Assembly (NCBI GenBank): GCA_037176905.1
Contig: JBBBWG010002349.1
Coordinates: 1 to 25,859, forward strand
Source of the DNA: Azolla pinnata
Lineage: Eukaryota > Streptophyta > Polypodiopsida > Salviniales > Salviniaceae
Length of the DNA stretch: 25,859 bases
Direction: 5' to 3'
A program made the translations under genes and the position numbers. The first letter of the stretch is position 1. Every line of letters starts with the position of its first letter. The notes under the pieces were generated by a model. The model made no database searches. It worked only from the letters and a program-made list of their open reading frames with translations, and was not told the DNA's origin. This document shows positions 12,701-19,956 of the stretch, piece after piece.

Positions 12701-15700
12701 AAAGCAGCAAATTTTGCCTTATCCCTGGGAGGATTATTTATAGCTGATGCGTTGCATGGTGATCAGCATCCCTTGACTATTCCAATGAACATTTCCTAAC
12801 TTTTAGATTGCGCCCATACCATGTTCCATTTTACAAGCATGGCTGATCTGAAGGGAATGAATTAGGCGCTTCCAGAAAAATTGATTATTCAAAACCCACT
12901 CGCTCTCTATAATTGCAATTATTTCAAAATAGTTTCTGCATTATATTATCATTAATTTTCTTGTTTCTGGAAATGAGTGAATGATATACAGTTTGAGCAA
13001 GAAAGATTTTATTTACAGTTTGTGTATTGTAGTATTGTTTTATAGATTTGAGGATGACATGCAGGTCCTATATCTCCACTAGATTGTGTTATAAATACTC
13101 CAGAATTCAGTAATATCAAGGTAGGAGCTGTAGAAAGTATGGAAGTTGAAGCTAGAGATGTGCTCGGAAATTTAGTAAATGTTACAGACCTGGAAATGCA
13201 AGATACAAAATTTGTCGCCAATGTCATCGGATCAGAAGTAGAAGCTTACAATTTGTCCTACTTTGGAAATGGCATATATGGAGCAAATCTATCTTGGAAC
13301 ACATTAGGAAGCTACAATTTGTCTATAAACTATGGTGGACAAGCTATTAATATGAAGACTATGGTGATCAATGTGGTACCAAGTAAGCATCTATTTAGAT
13401 AATAGCAAAAATGCTCAGAAGGGCAATCACCACTAACTATTATTTTGTATTAGAAATTTTGATCTTAAAATTACTGCCCTTCCCACATGAGAGAAGTATG
13501 TAGGGATGAACTCTAGACATCCTATATCTATTAGTAATTTATATTTTGCACTAATTTAGTTTTTGTTTTTTATGCAACATCTTACTGTTTCCAACTGATT
13601 ATTGATCATGATAAATGAAAGTAGCGTTTCTGGGTTTGTTTATATTTAATATATGACATAAAATGAAAGCTTTTGTACCTTACTCCATGATGGAGGGAAA
13701 CTTGCAGCTTGCAATTTATTATCTACTTATTAAATACCCATTTGATGTACTAACAGATGATGTAGATCCACTGAAATGCACATACTTCATGAGTACAAGT
13801 GACAGGATACTAGTTGGAACTTCTGGAGTTTTAACCATTCAAGCAAAAGATTCTTTTGGAAATAATCGGTCTTCTGGTGGAGGGGGTTTTGCTGTGGACT
13901 TGATAAATACAAAAGCTTCTATTATATATTCAGGGGTCCCATTTGATGCAGATGATGGAAAGTATCTGTTTCCTTTCAGGCTGGAAACAGATGGAACCTA
14001 CAATATTAACGTAACGTATAAGGGCATTCACATTCTTGGCCAAAAGCAATTAGTTGTTTTGAAAGGTATAAAGATGAACGTTGCTAATACAAGCTGATTT
14101 ATTTTGCTGTTATCTTACATTATGATCTGCTCCCAGAATGTGTCATGTACAAAGAAAGTAAAATAAATTAAATGAAGTGTATTATCAATATTTTGGAAAT
14201 TCTTCAATGTAATATCTTTCTTTTACTCTTGCAGGTAGTACTGAAGCAGTTTCAATCAGTCATGTGACACCTACTCTCTTACCTGTAAAAGAACAGACAA
14301 CTATAACCTTGTTTGGTCAAAATTTGATGCAAATAATATCATTTTCTTGCAACTTTGGAGACATTGAAACACGCTTAGGAACCTTCAATACAACACAAGA
14401 GACACTAAACTGTGTGACTCCATATATTGATGCGGCCACAAACATTCGGCTTTCTGTTCAACTTATCCTATATCAAGGAAAATCAACCTTCAACTTTGAT
14501 CTGTCCTTTTATGGTAGGTATTTCGTTTTGAAGATGATGTGTTTAGTGTATGGTTACTGGTGCCAGTTTTATATGACTTCTTATTAAGCAAATCGAATTG
14601 TGGCCTTTTGTAAAACATAAAACAATTTAAATGAAATGCTTCTCATCCTCCCCCCAAAAAGGTCCTTTCGAAATTCACTAAATTATGGCCTCTTGAAAAT
14701 ACGAAGGACAAGCTATATCTAGATGATTTCATGTATGGATTACATGGGAAAAGCCAGCTTATTGCCATCATATCCCCCAGTTTTAATGTATGTAAAAGGG
14801 GCATGTTTCCAAACTTCATGATCATCTCCCTAACTTGTCCTTTGATATTGCCTTCCATATGAACCAACTTGTAAGGATACTAACCATATCCGATTGTTCA
14901 TCTCATGGTGATGTCCTAAACCCTGCAGCAGTCCCACCAATCATAGCTTAGAATTAATGAGGAGCCAGCCATTATCATTATCAGCCAAGATTGACCATAG
15001 AACTGAAACCCATGAGGACACCCGTCCATAGGGTAGGACATAATCCATAAAGCTGGACACCACACCTGTTGTCCCTTTTATACAGGCACAGAATGCTTGG
15101 TAGACTTAAATGTGTTATTACAGTTATTACATGTCATGTGAGTCATAGGATAAATGCCAATCAAACAAAGTATGCCTTACGTGTCATCTCTCCAAAATGT
15201 TTCTCTGGATCACCTCCATAAATACTGGTGGAGTATTTCACTACTATCCAGTTAGTGTTATGCGTTAATATTAAACGTCCCAGTCTTATACTACACTGGA
15301 AAAAGTGTACTATTTTGCACCTTCAAATAATGATTTCGTGGACTAATCCACAGGAACTCTACAGCGACCCAACTTAATCAGGCTAGTGGGGTGCTTCTGT
15401 AGGCCCAAAATCTGCTAATCAGCTGCCACTGCCTTGGGATTTGGATTAAGCTTGGCAGCAAATGTCTCATCCCTAAAGATGGGTGCTTTGTTTGGTTGAT
15501 TAGCCTGACATTCTGATTTCAGTTATATGTGTAATCGTAAAGATTCTTACCTTGATTGTCTTATGATCCTACAGTTTCTGGTAAACCAATTGCCATGAAG
15601 GATGATGTTTGGTCCTGGAGAAACAAGTTCGTGTCATTTAATCCTTTATTAAATGACTATGTGTCTTACAGCTCCCCAAAGCTGGCAGGGGTCTGTAAGG

Positions 15701-18700
15701 TATCCTCTCCAGCTGTTTCTTCATGAATGAATCTATTTGAAATACATTTATATATTATCTCTGTGAAATACATTCACTCTCACTCCCTCTCACACACACA
15801 CACAATCTCTCTCTCTCTCTTAGTGGTCCTATATTGTATTCCTGATACTGCTAGTGAGCAAGTGGAATATCTAAATTATATCAACCAACTATGATATTGC
15901 CGTTATTTAATTAATGCCTTCTATTGGTGTGGGACTGTTACTGTAAAATTAGCTTCTTGGCAAACATATTATTTGGCATCTGGTTTGGCATCTTTTCATA
16001 TGGATCCCAAATGGAAGTTGACATCTGGAATTAATTTAACGATCCAATATGGTCTTGTACAACAAACCCAAGCTTGTTTGGCAAATTACGTGTGCTTCCC
16101 TTCTTGACCAACTCCTTATCTGTATTCTTTGTGAATGTCACTCCTACATATGCGTAGGATTATGTGTACATAAGCCTTGTGGGTGAGCGAGGGCAGGCTG
16201 ACTGAGGATGTTATAGAGTATCTTTGCATATTCATGCTAAGCATAGGGTGAGGTCAATTATATGCGAGGTTGCCTCTGTTGAAACATTCCCCATTGATAT
16301 ACCTCTGCTTCAAATTTAGCTAAATATGCCTCGTCTTCTTCCACATGAAACGTTGGGAAGGTTGTTTTTGTTTGTTTGTGTATGAATCCCCAAGGTTACT
16401 TCTCATTGTACCATAGTGGGAATTCAAGGCAGCACAATTATATGATTTCTTAATGTTTAATTTACCTCTTTGGTTATTCAATACCAAACTATTTGGATTG
16501 GAAGTATGAGGGGATGAACATGGGGAAGCATTGCTCCTATGGGGTCTGGTTTCCGGACACAAATTCTTATAAGCTCATATTAAATTTGCAGGAAATGTGA
16601 CTGCAGGAAAATGTCACATTAAGTATTGGTGTCTGTGCCATGTTCCCCCTTCTCTATCTTTTCACCGGCCATTTGCTTGTTGATACTCATCGGCATTATT
16701 CCAATTGTCCATGGAAGTGACTTTCTCAATTCTCTTGTGATGTTTTTACATAGTTTGACACCATTTTGTGGGACCACTAACGCAAATTATTCTCATTTAT
16801 AATACACTAAACCCTTTTTCTGTTCATTTGATTCAGGGCCCATTTTATGGAAAAGTTGAAGTGGTTGGGAGTTCTTTGGTTTATACTCCCAATGTAAACT
16901 TTACAGGAATTGACAGTCTCATATATACTATTTCAGACTTCAAAAGTCAACTAGCTTATGGAGATGTTATTATTACTGTTTTTGCGGATGTTCCACAATT
17001 TGTATCTAATCCTCGAGTTCTGGTAGGAATGGAGGATCAATCAATTCCCAGTCAGAGGTAATGGTAGGGGCAGCAAGGCTTACATTTATTGTGGTTGTTG
17101 ATTCTGTAGTATATTTATACTATTGATTTCAAATTCTTTCTGTAATTGATGGAGATGAATTTGGATTGTAGGGGCATCAAAGGGTTAGAAATAATGAGCC
17201 CAAATGTTGATGAGACCCTTGAAATTGAGGTGCAGGCAGAACATGGGCACATATACTTTGCTCCAGATTTACCACAATTATGGCAAGGTGTCCAAGTTCT
17301 TTCTTTTGACAATCAAGGAGAGTCTATGTCAAATTCATCAAAGTCAGCCCTTGTGTTCACAGGATCGTTTACAGTTGTTAGCAGTGCAGTTCAAGCATTG
17401 CGCTATCTTGGGTAATATTTTATTTTCAATCAATAATGAAAACATTATGCCTATGTGTGTACACATTTGCTTTAACTTTTATGGGTACACATTCATGTTT
17501 TATCGTTTATGAAATTGCATAAACATAAGATCTATGAGATATCTTATTTTCTGTGCCTCTATTACTCCATTGTAGCAGTGAAACAGAATTAGAGACAATA
17601 TCATCTGAAGCATTTAGTCAGATACAAGTCGGGAATTCAACGCTGCCTAGTGCCCTAGCCATATGTGATACACAGGAAGCCTGCAGGATACGTTTTCATA
17701 ATTGTTCTTCTCATCGTCTTAGCGTAATCCCCAGACATATGGGCCTCAAATTTTGCTACGCTAATTTAGAAAGGAATAGGATTATGGAGCATATGCCCCC
17801 ATCCCTATATAGTCTGACATGCCGCAACATCTGTATTTTTCGAGCATCAATACTTAGACAACATCATTTACTATTGTAGAGGCATCTTTCCAAATACTAC
17901 TACGAATACTTTGCATAATAGTGATTTAGTGATTCCACCTATTTCTACTCTGAGATAACTAGAATATCTTTTGATTATATGTTTGTTTATGTAAGCTGCC
18001 AAATATGAAATATATTAAAGAACTTTATATGGCATTTGCATAACATTTTCAAATTGTGCTGTCTGTAGAGAACCACTTTTCAATGGGAATGACCATATTA
18101 GCTTACAAATGCTCAATAAGAAGCAGGAAGGCTCAAAAACAAGTATTTTTGTCATGTTACAAGCCAAGAACAACCCGCCATATATTAACGTATCATCCAA
18201 TGTTCTCTTTTTTAATGCAACCTATTGGAAGACACATCATGAAATTCCTCTAAGGGGGATAGGTGTTGGTGATCCTGATGAAAGAGATGTTCTAGGTGAA
18301 TTTTTTAATTCTTATTTTTCTTTCCAAATATACGGAAAATTCAAACTAATTTTGAATATAAATGCTTCATGCTTAATGGAAATTAATTTTGTTTTCTATT
18401 CTTCTATCCTTACTCAATATTAACAGGTGCTGATGAATGCATGCATATGTACATACATATACACACATAAAGACGTACATACATGCATATATGCACCTCA
18501 CAGTACCAAGTGTACACTCTTTTTTCAACAGGAACATCAAAAGAATTACAGCTGAGAATAACCATTGAAGTCAGCTCCCAAAGTTTGAAGATATCCGTAA
18601 GGTCAACTTCTGTGAGTGATGATTCAAGTATGTGGTATAATCTAGGTGAAGAAAACCTGAAGGATAACAAGAGGATCATAACGGGTCAAAAGATTGAGTT

Positions 18701-19956
18701 CCAAGATACTATTAAATCGTGCAATGATGCTCTGAAGTCACTTAACGTCATCATAACAAATCCAAAGGTTCTTATTTTATTTTGTTCACTCCTTTTATTT
18801 GAAGGAACATAGAGAGTTGCTTTTTTTCATTCACTTTCCAAACAGTGATTTGCATGCGCCGTAAATGATATGTCGAACGAATATAAATCTCATATGCTGA
18901 ATGTTCTTCAAATAGGGCTTAAGGGCTGTGCTAGTCACAATTACAGTAAATGACCTGGGGAGTTTTGGATGTACGGAAGATTGCACATCAAATGCCACCA
19001 GTCCCCTCCAAGACATCGAACGTATCTTAATCAATTTCGAGTACATTCCTCCAGGTGTGTAATATTGCTTATCATTTGAACTCTGGCTCATCTTGAAATC
19101 GAGGCATATGATATCTGACTTGTCTATTTTGCTTCTAGATATGAGAGCGAGGATTGCATTAGGCTTAACATGCCCCTTGGTTTTTCTACTGTATGTGACA
19201 TTTTTGATCATCCGATATCGAAGAAGTCTTTCATATGATTACAAGGATGGATCTCTATCTGAGGAGGACATGTTGAAAAAGACTAGAGTAAGCATCTCCG
19301 TTCTTGAAGATATGTTTCTAACACAGCTAGTGCTCACAAAAAGAACTTGACTTACAACCTTCCATTCCTAGATGCCCACAACTCTAGGCTGGCAGTACTC
19401 TAGTAAGAATGATTCTCCATTAAACCTATTTTAAACTCAATTAAAGTTAAGATGTACAAATGCTCAACAAAGTCTTATCACATGCATAAGCACACTAGCA
19501 TTTATTGATAAAATCCCAGAGGAATTTAGCAGCCTTAATGTTCTCCATAACTCTACCCAGAAATTGTCCTTGCAGTTTAGTACATTAGGCCATGAAATCA
19601 ACTTTTTCATCCAAAGGTTGGTATCTTGATTCTCCACTCTCGTGGGATAGTTAATATGATATAACATATTAATGTGAACCACTTATCAAATATTTTGTGC
19701 CCTTACGTTTTTCATTCAGGTGTTCAATCCAATGTGGTCGAAGGATGATATTAAAGAGGAGTCTGAGGACCGTTTGCCACCCCAAATTGCAGACTTCCGT
19801 GTGGAAAATCGTTTTGAAGAAGTAATGGCATTGCAAGACGATTCCCCACTTGAAGCTGCAACACTTGGCAGGCACAATTTGGAGCATCTATACTTGAATG
19901 AAAACAAAGGGAGCAGAGTAGGAAGAAGGAACATCTTCTTAATGGACGATTCATAA
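674..19956 (+). CDS. GEX2: GEX2-type sperm-surface adhesion protein, 26 exons, about 2488 aa
   Basis: GEX2 is a single-pass plasma-membrane protein of flowering-plant sperm cells, needed for sperm to attach to the egg and central cell (family knowledge). Here residues 1-36 form a signal peptide, 37-200 a domain with eight Cys, 201-1871 fifteen filamin-like domains, 1872-1964 an IPT/TIG-like domain, and about 1965-2350 three cadherin/VCBS-like repeats. Residues 2366-2385 are the transmembrane helix and 2386-2488 the cytosolic tail. Most filamin exons show the paired signatures R-D-x-[FY]-G-N and G-S-P-[FY]-x-F-x-V-x-P-G, and N-glycosylation sequons are frequent, as expected outside the cell. 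All 25 junctions keep frame and the exons sum to 7467 nt, divisible by three. The symbol rests on architecture, since this is the plant protein known to combine extracellular filamin repeats with one C-terminal membrane helix. Exon 1 and the extreme C-terminus are the least certain parts. Confidence 0.87.
783..1469 (+). other. GEX2 intron 1 (GC-AG)
   Basis: This is a 687-bp AT-rich intron with a T-rich stretch just after the donor (around 818-850) and acceptor ATTGCAG at 1463-1469. The open frame running 678-1067 is not filamin-like and has no membrane or secretion signature, so it is treated as chance. Nothing else was recognised. Confidence 0.55.
1470..1961 (+). CDS. GEX2: GEX2 exon 2: Cys-rich N-terminal extracellular domain
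   Basis: The exon encodes residues 37-200 with eight Cys, including a cluster (DCDNPAC, VCDTNANCKSC), suggesting disulfide bonds in a secreted domain. I do not recognise the fold; it lacks the filamin signature. It ends GCAG followed by GTAAAT in phase 1. The reading frame shifts across the next junction, which calls for the short intron 2 (1962-2049, 88 nt). Confidence 0.82.
2050..2388 (+). CDS. GEX2: GEX2 exon 3: filamin-like domain 1
   Basis: Encodes residues 201-313 with SPRDRFGN and HSALPFTVITG. The acceptor ATGTAG at 2049 gives an 88-nt intron. A second acceptor after GAAG at 2007 also keeps phase but would leave only 46 nt, very short for a plant intron, and would add 14 residues. Exon length is divisible by three, with phase 1 at both ends. 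Confidence 0.85.
2310..2740 (+). repeat. Tandem duplication carrying a fossil exon 3 end
   Basis: Copy A (about 2310-2520) covers the last part of exon 3, its splice donor and the start of intron 3. Copy B (about 2522-2740), offset by 212-219 bp, lies wholly inside intron 3. Both share CATTCTGCAT at 2358 and 2570, then near-identical CCATTTACTGTT, and CACTTAT and AATCACTCA further on. Copy B could still read HSASPFTVVAG but has no complete domain before it, so it is a decayed partial exon copy of the host gene. Confidence 0.8.
2830..3156 (+). CDS. GEX2: GEX2 exon 4: filamin-like domain 2
   Basis: Encodes residues 314-422, with KVVDKFNS in the place of the R-D-x-G-N turn and VPGSPFAYDVVVG at the end. 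The acceptor CTTTTTCAG at 2829 and donor GTAAAC at 3157 are both strong. Symmetric phase 1. Confidence 0.88.
3249..3566 (+). CDS. GEX2: GEX2 exon 5: filamin-like domain 3
   Basis: Encodes residues 423-528. It opens GQISIPHCVGRITPANLKAG and ends VSNSPFYFTVIPG. The preceding intron is only 92 nt (3157-3248). Symmetric phase 1. Confidence 0.88.
3839..4171 (+). CDS. GEX2: GEX2 exon 6: filamin-like domain 4
   Basis: Encodes residues 529-639, with QQMDAYGNKF and a closing VSGSPFPIKVKAG. Acceptor GGACAG at 3838, donor GTATTA at 4172. Symmetric phase 1. Confidence 0.88.
4172..4640 (+). other. GEX2 intron 6
   Basis: AT-rich 469-bp intron. Short open frames on both strands show no filamin or other recognisable motif. 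Confidence 0.75.
4641..4991 (+). CDS. GEX2: GEX2 exon 7: filamin-like domain 5
   Basis: Encodes residues 640-756, with IYMDSFGNNVSKATG and a closing LGRSPFFFKVNPG. The NVS and NIT sequons fit an extracellular position. Acceptor TTTGTAG at 4640, donor GTAATG. Symmetric phase 1. Confidence 0.88.
4992..5715 (+). other. GEX2 intron 7
   Basis: A 724-bp AT-rich intron with no recognisable gene or repeat. The frame running into exon 8 from 5604 opens within the intron and is not supported as coding before 5716. Confidence 0.7.
5716..6051 (+). CDS. GEX2: GEX2 exon 8: filamin-like domain 6
   Basis: Encodes residues 757-868, with LKDRFNNSVIV and a closing ISASPYLFSVVPG. The first split codon becomes Asp in place of the usual Gly. 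Acceptor TTGGTGCAG at 5715, donor GTAGAG. Symmetric phase 1. Confidence 0.87.
6052..6531 (+). other. GEX2 intron 8
   Basis: A 480-bp AT-rich intron; nothing recognisable in it. Confidence 0.7.
6532..6888 (+). CDS. GEX2: GEX2 exon 9: filamin-like domain 7, CxGxW subtype
   Basis: Encodes residues 869-987. It opens with NCSGQW, has KERDAFGNVV, and closes LEIKSGNQSIYGSPYPFNVV. It is strikingly close to exon 11, which carries LEIKSG and IYGSPFPF at the same places, pointing to local exon duplication. Symmetric phase 1. Confidence 0.9.
6889..7721 (+). other. GEX2 intron 9
   Basis: An 833-bp AT-rich intron with no recognisable feature. Confidence 0.7.
7722..8036 (+). CDS. GEX2: GEX2 exon 10: filamin-like domain 8, diverged
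   Basis: Encodes residues 988-1092. It has STFEGPGLDVSPSGKP and LRDEKGVPKG, close to canonical filamin openings, but the closing G-S-P-F motif is replaced by EAHYMTVTPG. It separates the two most similar exons (9 and 11). Symmetric phase 1. Confidence 0.87.
8037..9316 (+). other. GEX2 intron 10, the longest in the gene
   Basis: A 1280-bp intron. Its middle (about 8600-8850) contains a coding-like fragment on the minus strand, listed separately. The rest is AT-rich with no motif I can name; plus-strand open frames such as 8902-9135 have no protein-like character. Confidence 0.7.
8600..8850 (-). pseudogene. Antisense coding-like fragment in intron 10
   Basis: Read on the minus strand, this stretch gives locally protein-like text, for example DSLAETPSFVDFWNG and SEDFDSLLDEMGDG. 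It is not in one open frame and has neither a start nor splice sites that I can defend. Base composition is richer in GC than the surrounding intron. It looks like a decayed fragment of another gene inserted antisense to GEX2. The source is not recognised, so origin by retrocopy or by a transposon carrying gene pieces is open. Confidence 0.4.
9317..9661 (+). CDS. GEX2: GEX2 exon 11: filamin-like domain 9, CxGxW subtype
   Basis: Encodes residues 1093-1207, with NCTGMW, IINQRDMYGNAV and a closing IYGSPFPFTCTTG. Closest relative in the window is exon 9. Acceptor ATTACAG at 9316, donor GTAATT. Symmetric phase 1. Confidence 0.9.
9794..10123 (+). CDS. GEX2: GEX2 exon 12: filamin-like domain 10, CxGxW subtype
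   Basis: Encodes residues 1208-1317, with ECSGEW, AGGTAKFLIY and a closing LTGSPFKFTVQEG. The R-D-x-[FY]-G-N turn is lost (CTQDVSATN). The preceding intron is only 132 nt, consistent with a local duplication. Symmetric phase 1. Confidence 0.9.
10124..11222 (+). other. GEX2 intron 12
   Basis: A 1099-bp AT-rich intron starting with the strong donor GTGCGT. I see no gene, filamin remnant or clear repeat in it. Confidence 0.7.
11223..11552 (+). CDS. GEX2: GEX2 exon 13: filamin-like domain 11, CxGxW subtype
   Basis: Encodes residues 1318-1427, with HCRGKW, VIKQSDIYGNAV and a closing IAGSPYLFSCTPG. It ends with a Cys before the PG, as exon 11 has a Cys before its terminal Gly. Symmetric phase 1. 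Confidence 0.9.
11647..12027 (+). CDS. GEX2: GEX2 exon 14: filamin-like domain 12, enlarged
   Basis: Encodes residues 1428-1554, the longest filamin exon (381 nt). YFQDVYNNIV marks the turn. NVTGGSMLG and NVTGGSVAI repeat within about 40 residues, a small internal duplication that may explain the extra length. The closing G-S-P-F is lost (SLSNVAVGEG). Introns on both sides are short (94 and 82 nt). Symmetric phase 1. Confidence 0.87.
12110..12433 (+). CDS. GEX2: GEX2 exon 15: filamin-like domain 13
   Basis: Encodes residues 1555-1662, with VTARDPLGNSV and a closing ISGSSFMINVLPG. The acceptor TTGTTTCAG at 12109 is strong. Symmetric phase 1. Confidence 0.9.
12434..13064 (+). other. GEX2 intron 15
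   Basis: A 631-bp AT-rich intron; nothing recognisable. Confidence 0.7.
13065..13382 (+). CDS. GEX2: GEX2 exon 16: filamin-like domain 14
   Basis: Encodes residues 1663-1768, with EVEARDVLGNLVNVT and a closing NMKTMVINVVPS; the S-P-F motif is gone. The donor GTAAGC begins at 13383. Symmetric phase 1. Confidence 0.88.
13757..14065 (+). CDS. GEX2: GEX2 exon 17: filamin-like domain 15
   Basis: Encodes residues 1769-1871, with IQAKDSFGNNRSSGGGGF and TDGTYNINVTYKG. The frame is open upstream from 13663, but the acceptor CTAACAG at 13756 and the phase set the exon start. Symmetric phase 1. Confidence 0.88.
14235..14513 (+). CDS. GEX2: GEX2 exon 18: IPT/TIG-like domain
   Basis: Encodes residues 1872-1964. 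The order VSISHVTPTLLPV, TTITLFGQNL, CNFGD and LNCVTP follows the IPT/TIG pattern (I-x-x-V-x-P, T-I-x-G-x-N/F-L, C-x-F-G, C-x-x-P). It is the last of the symmetric phase-1 exons, so the module type changes while the exon logic stays the same. Two Cys could form the disulfide common in this fold. Confidence 0.8.
14514..15574 (+). other. GEX2 intron 18 with inverted repeats near its end
   Basis: A 1061-bp intron. Between 15375 and 15508 TCAGGCTA (15378-15385) faces TAGCCTGA (15501-15508), and GCTGCCA faces TGGCAGC inside it. This could be a worn MITE-like element, but the arms are short and I cannot define ends or a target-site duplication. Nothing else recognised. Confidence 0.35.
15575..15699 (+). 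CDS. GEX2: GEX2 exon 19: start of cadherin-like repeat A
   Basis: Encodes residues 1965-2006 and ends in phase 0 before GTATCC. KFVSFNPLLNDYVSYSSPKL matches the opening of cadherin/VCBS-like repeats, where a strand leads into L-x-N-D. An in-phase reading is possible only with AAG as the last codon; the stronger-looking GTAAGG five bases earlier would break frame into exon 20. Confidence 0.75.
15700..16836 (+). other. GEX2 intron 19 with CA/CT microsatellite
   Basis: A 1137-bp intron. It carries a (CA)7 tract at 15791-15804 followed directly by a (TC)n tract at 15806-15820, probably variable in length. No gene or other repeat recognised. Confidence 0.7.
16837..17057 (+). CDS. GEX2: GEX2 exon 20: end of cadherin-like repeat A, start of B
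   Basis: Encodes residues 2007-2079. GKVEVVGSSLVYTPNVNF followed by TGIDSLIYTISD is the hallmark closing half of cadherin/VCBS-like repeats (G-x-V, Y-x-P-x-x-N-F-x-G-x-D-S). VGMEDQSIP then opens the next repeat, where E-D is typical. Ends in phase 2 before GTAATG. Confidence 0.85.
17172..17411 (+). CDS. GEX2: GEX2 exon 21: cadherin-like repeat B
   Basis: Encodes residues 2080-2159. LEIEVQAEHGHIYF and then LVFTGSFTVVSSAVQALRYL match the L-x-V-x-V-x-x-G-x-L and F-x-G-x-x-x-x-x-N-x-A-L-x-x-L-x-Y pattern of bacterial cadherin-like repeats. Ends in phase 2 before GTAATA. Confidence 0.85.
17412..18068 (+). other. GEX2 intron 21 containing a chance open frame
   Basis: A 657-bp intron. The open frame at 17553-17879 could be entered in phase from a TAG acceptor at 17575, but it has no cadherin-like text and exon 22 supplies the expected next strand. 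I treat the frame as intronic. Confidence 0.65.
18069..18295 (+). CDS. GEX2: GEX2 exon 22: end of cadherin-like repeat B, start of C
   Basis: Encodes residues 2160-2235. Joined to exon 21 it reads YLGEPLFNGNDHISLQ, completing the Y-x-G-x-x-x-F-x-G-x-D motif of repeat B. NNPPYINVSS and IPLRGIGVGDPDE then open repeat C. Acceptor CTGTAG at 18068; ends in phase 1 before GTGAAT. Confidence 0.85.
18434..18495. repeat. AT/CA-rich alternating purine-pyrimidine tract
   Basis: A simple-sequence run of TGCATGCATATGTACATACA type within intron 22, with near-palindromic segments. Likely a microsatellite. Confidence 0.6.
18532..18767 (+). CDS. GEX2: GEX2 exon 23: cadherin-like repeat C
   Basis: Encodes residues 2236-2314. 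LQLRITIEVSSQSLKI and then IEFQDTIKSCNDALKSLNVI mirror the two core strands seen in exon 21 (F-x-x-x-x-x-x-x-N-x-A-L-x-x-L). Acceptor TTTTTCAACAG at 18531; ends in phase 0 before GTTCTT. Confidence 0.85.
18916..19054 (+). CDS. GEX2: GEX2 exon 24: end of repeat C and juxtamembrane segment
   Basis: Encodes residues 2315-2360. AVLVTITVNDLGSFGC is the last strand of repeat C, with two nearby Cys. A roughly 25-residue linker follows to the membrane. Ends in phase 1 before GTGTGT; the next intron is only 84 nt. Confidence 0.82.
19139..19287 (+). CDS. GEX2: GEX2 exon 25: transmembrane helix
   Basis: Encodes residues 2361-2410. IALGLTCPLVFLLYVTFLII (2366-2385) is a single membrane span followed by the basic stop-transfer stretch RYRRS, giving an extracellular N-terminus and cytosolic C-terminus. 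Ends in phase 0 before GTAAGC. Confidence 0.9.
19288..19719 (+). other. GEX2 intron 25
   Basis: A 432-bp AT-rich intron ending TTTTTCATTCAG; nothing recognisable inside. Confidence 0.75.
19720..19956 (+). CDS. GEX2: GEX2 exon 26: cytosolic tail and stop
   Basis: Encodes residues 2411-2488, starting VFNPMWSKDD and rich in acidic residues; stop TAA at 19954-19956. An alternative end is possible: removing a 62-nt intron (19918-19979; donor GTAGGA, acceptor AATTCAG) in phase 0 would replace the last residues with DFAKTEDMIPLKEAYMA and stop at 20031-20033. That text looks more protein-like than the unspliced end. Confidence 0.8.
   Translation: MFNPMWSKDDIKEESEDRLPPQIADFRVENRFEEVMALQDDSPLEAATLGRHNLEHLYLNENKGSRVGRRNIFLMDDS

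Noticed and set aside
15690-15699. Stronger-looking donor GTAAGG at 15695 for exon 19
   Set aside because: It would end exon 19 in phase 1, which does not match exon 20; the GTATCC donor at 15700 keeps phase 0.
17553-17879. A 108-codon open frame in GEX2 intron 21
   Set aside because: It can be entered in phase but then closes without a suitable continuation, and exon 22 at 18069 supplies the expected cadherin-like strand when joined directly to exon 21.
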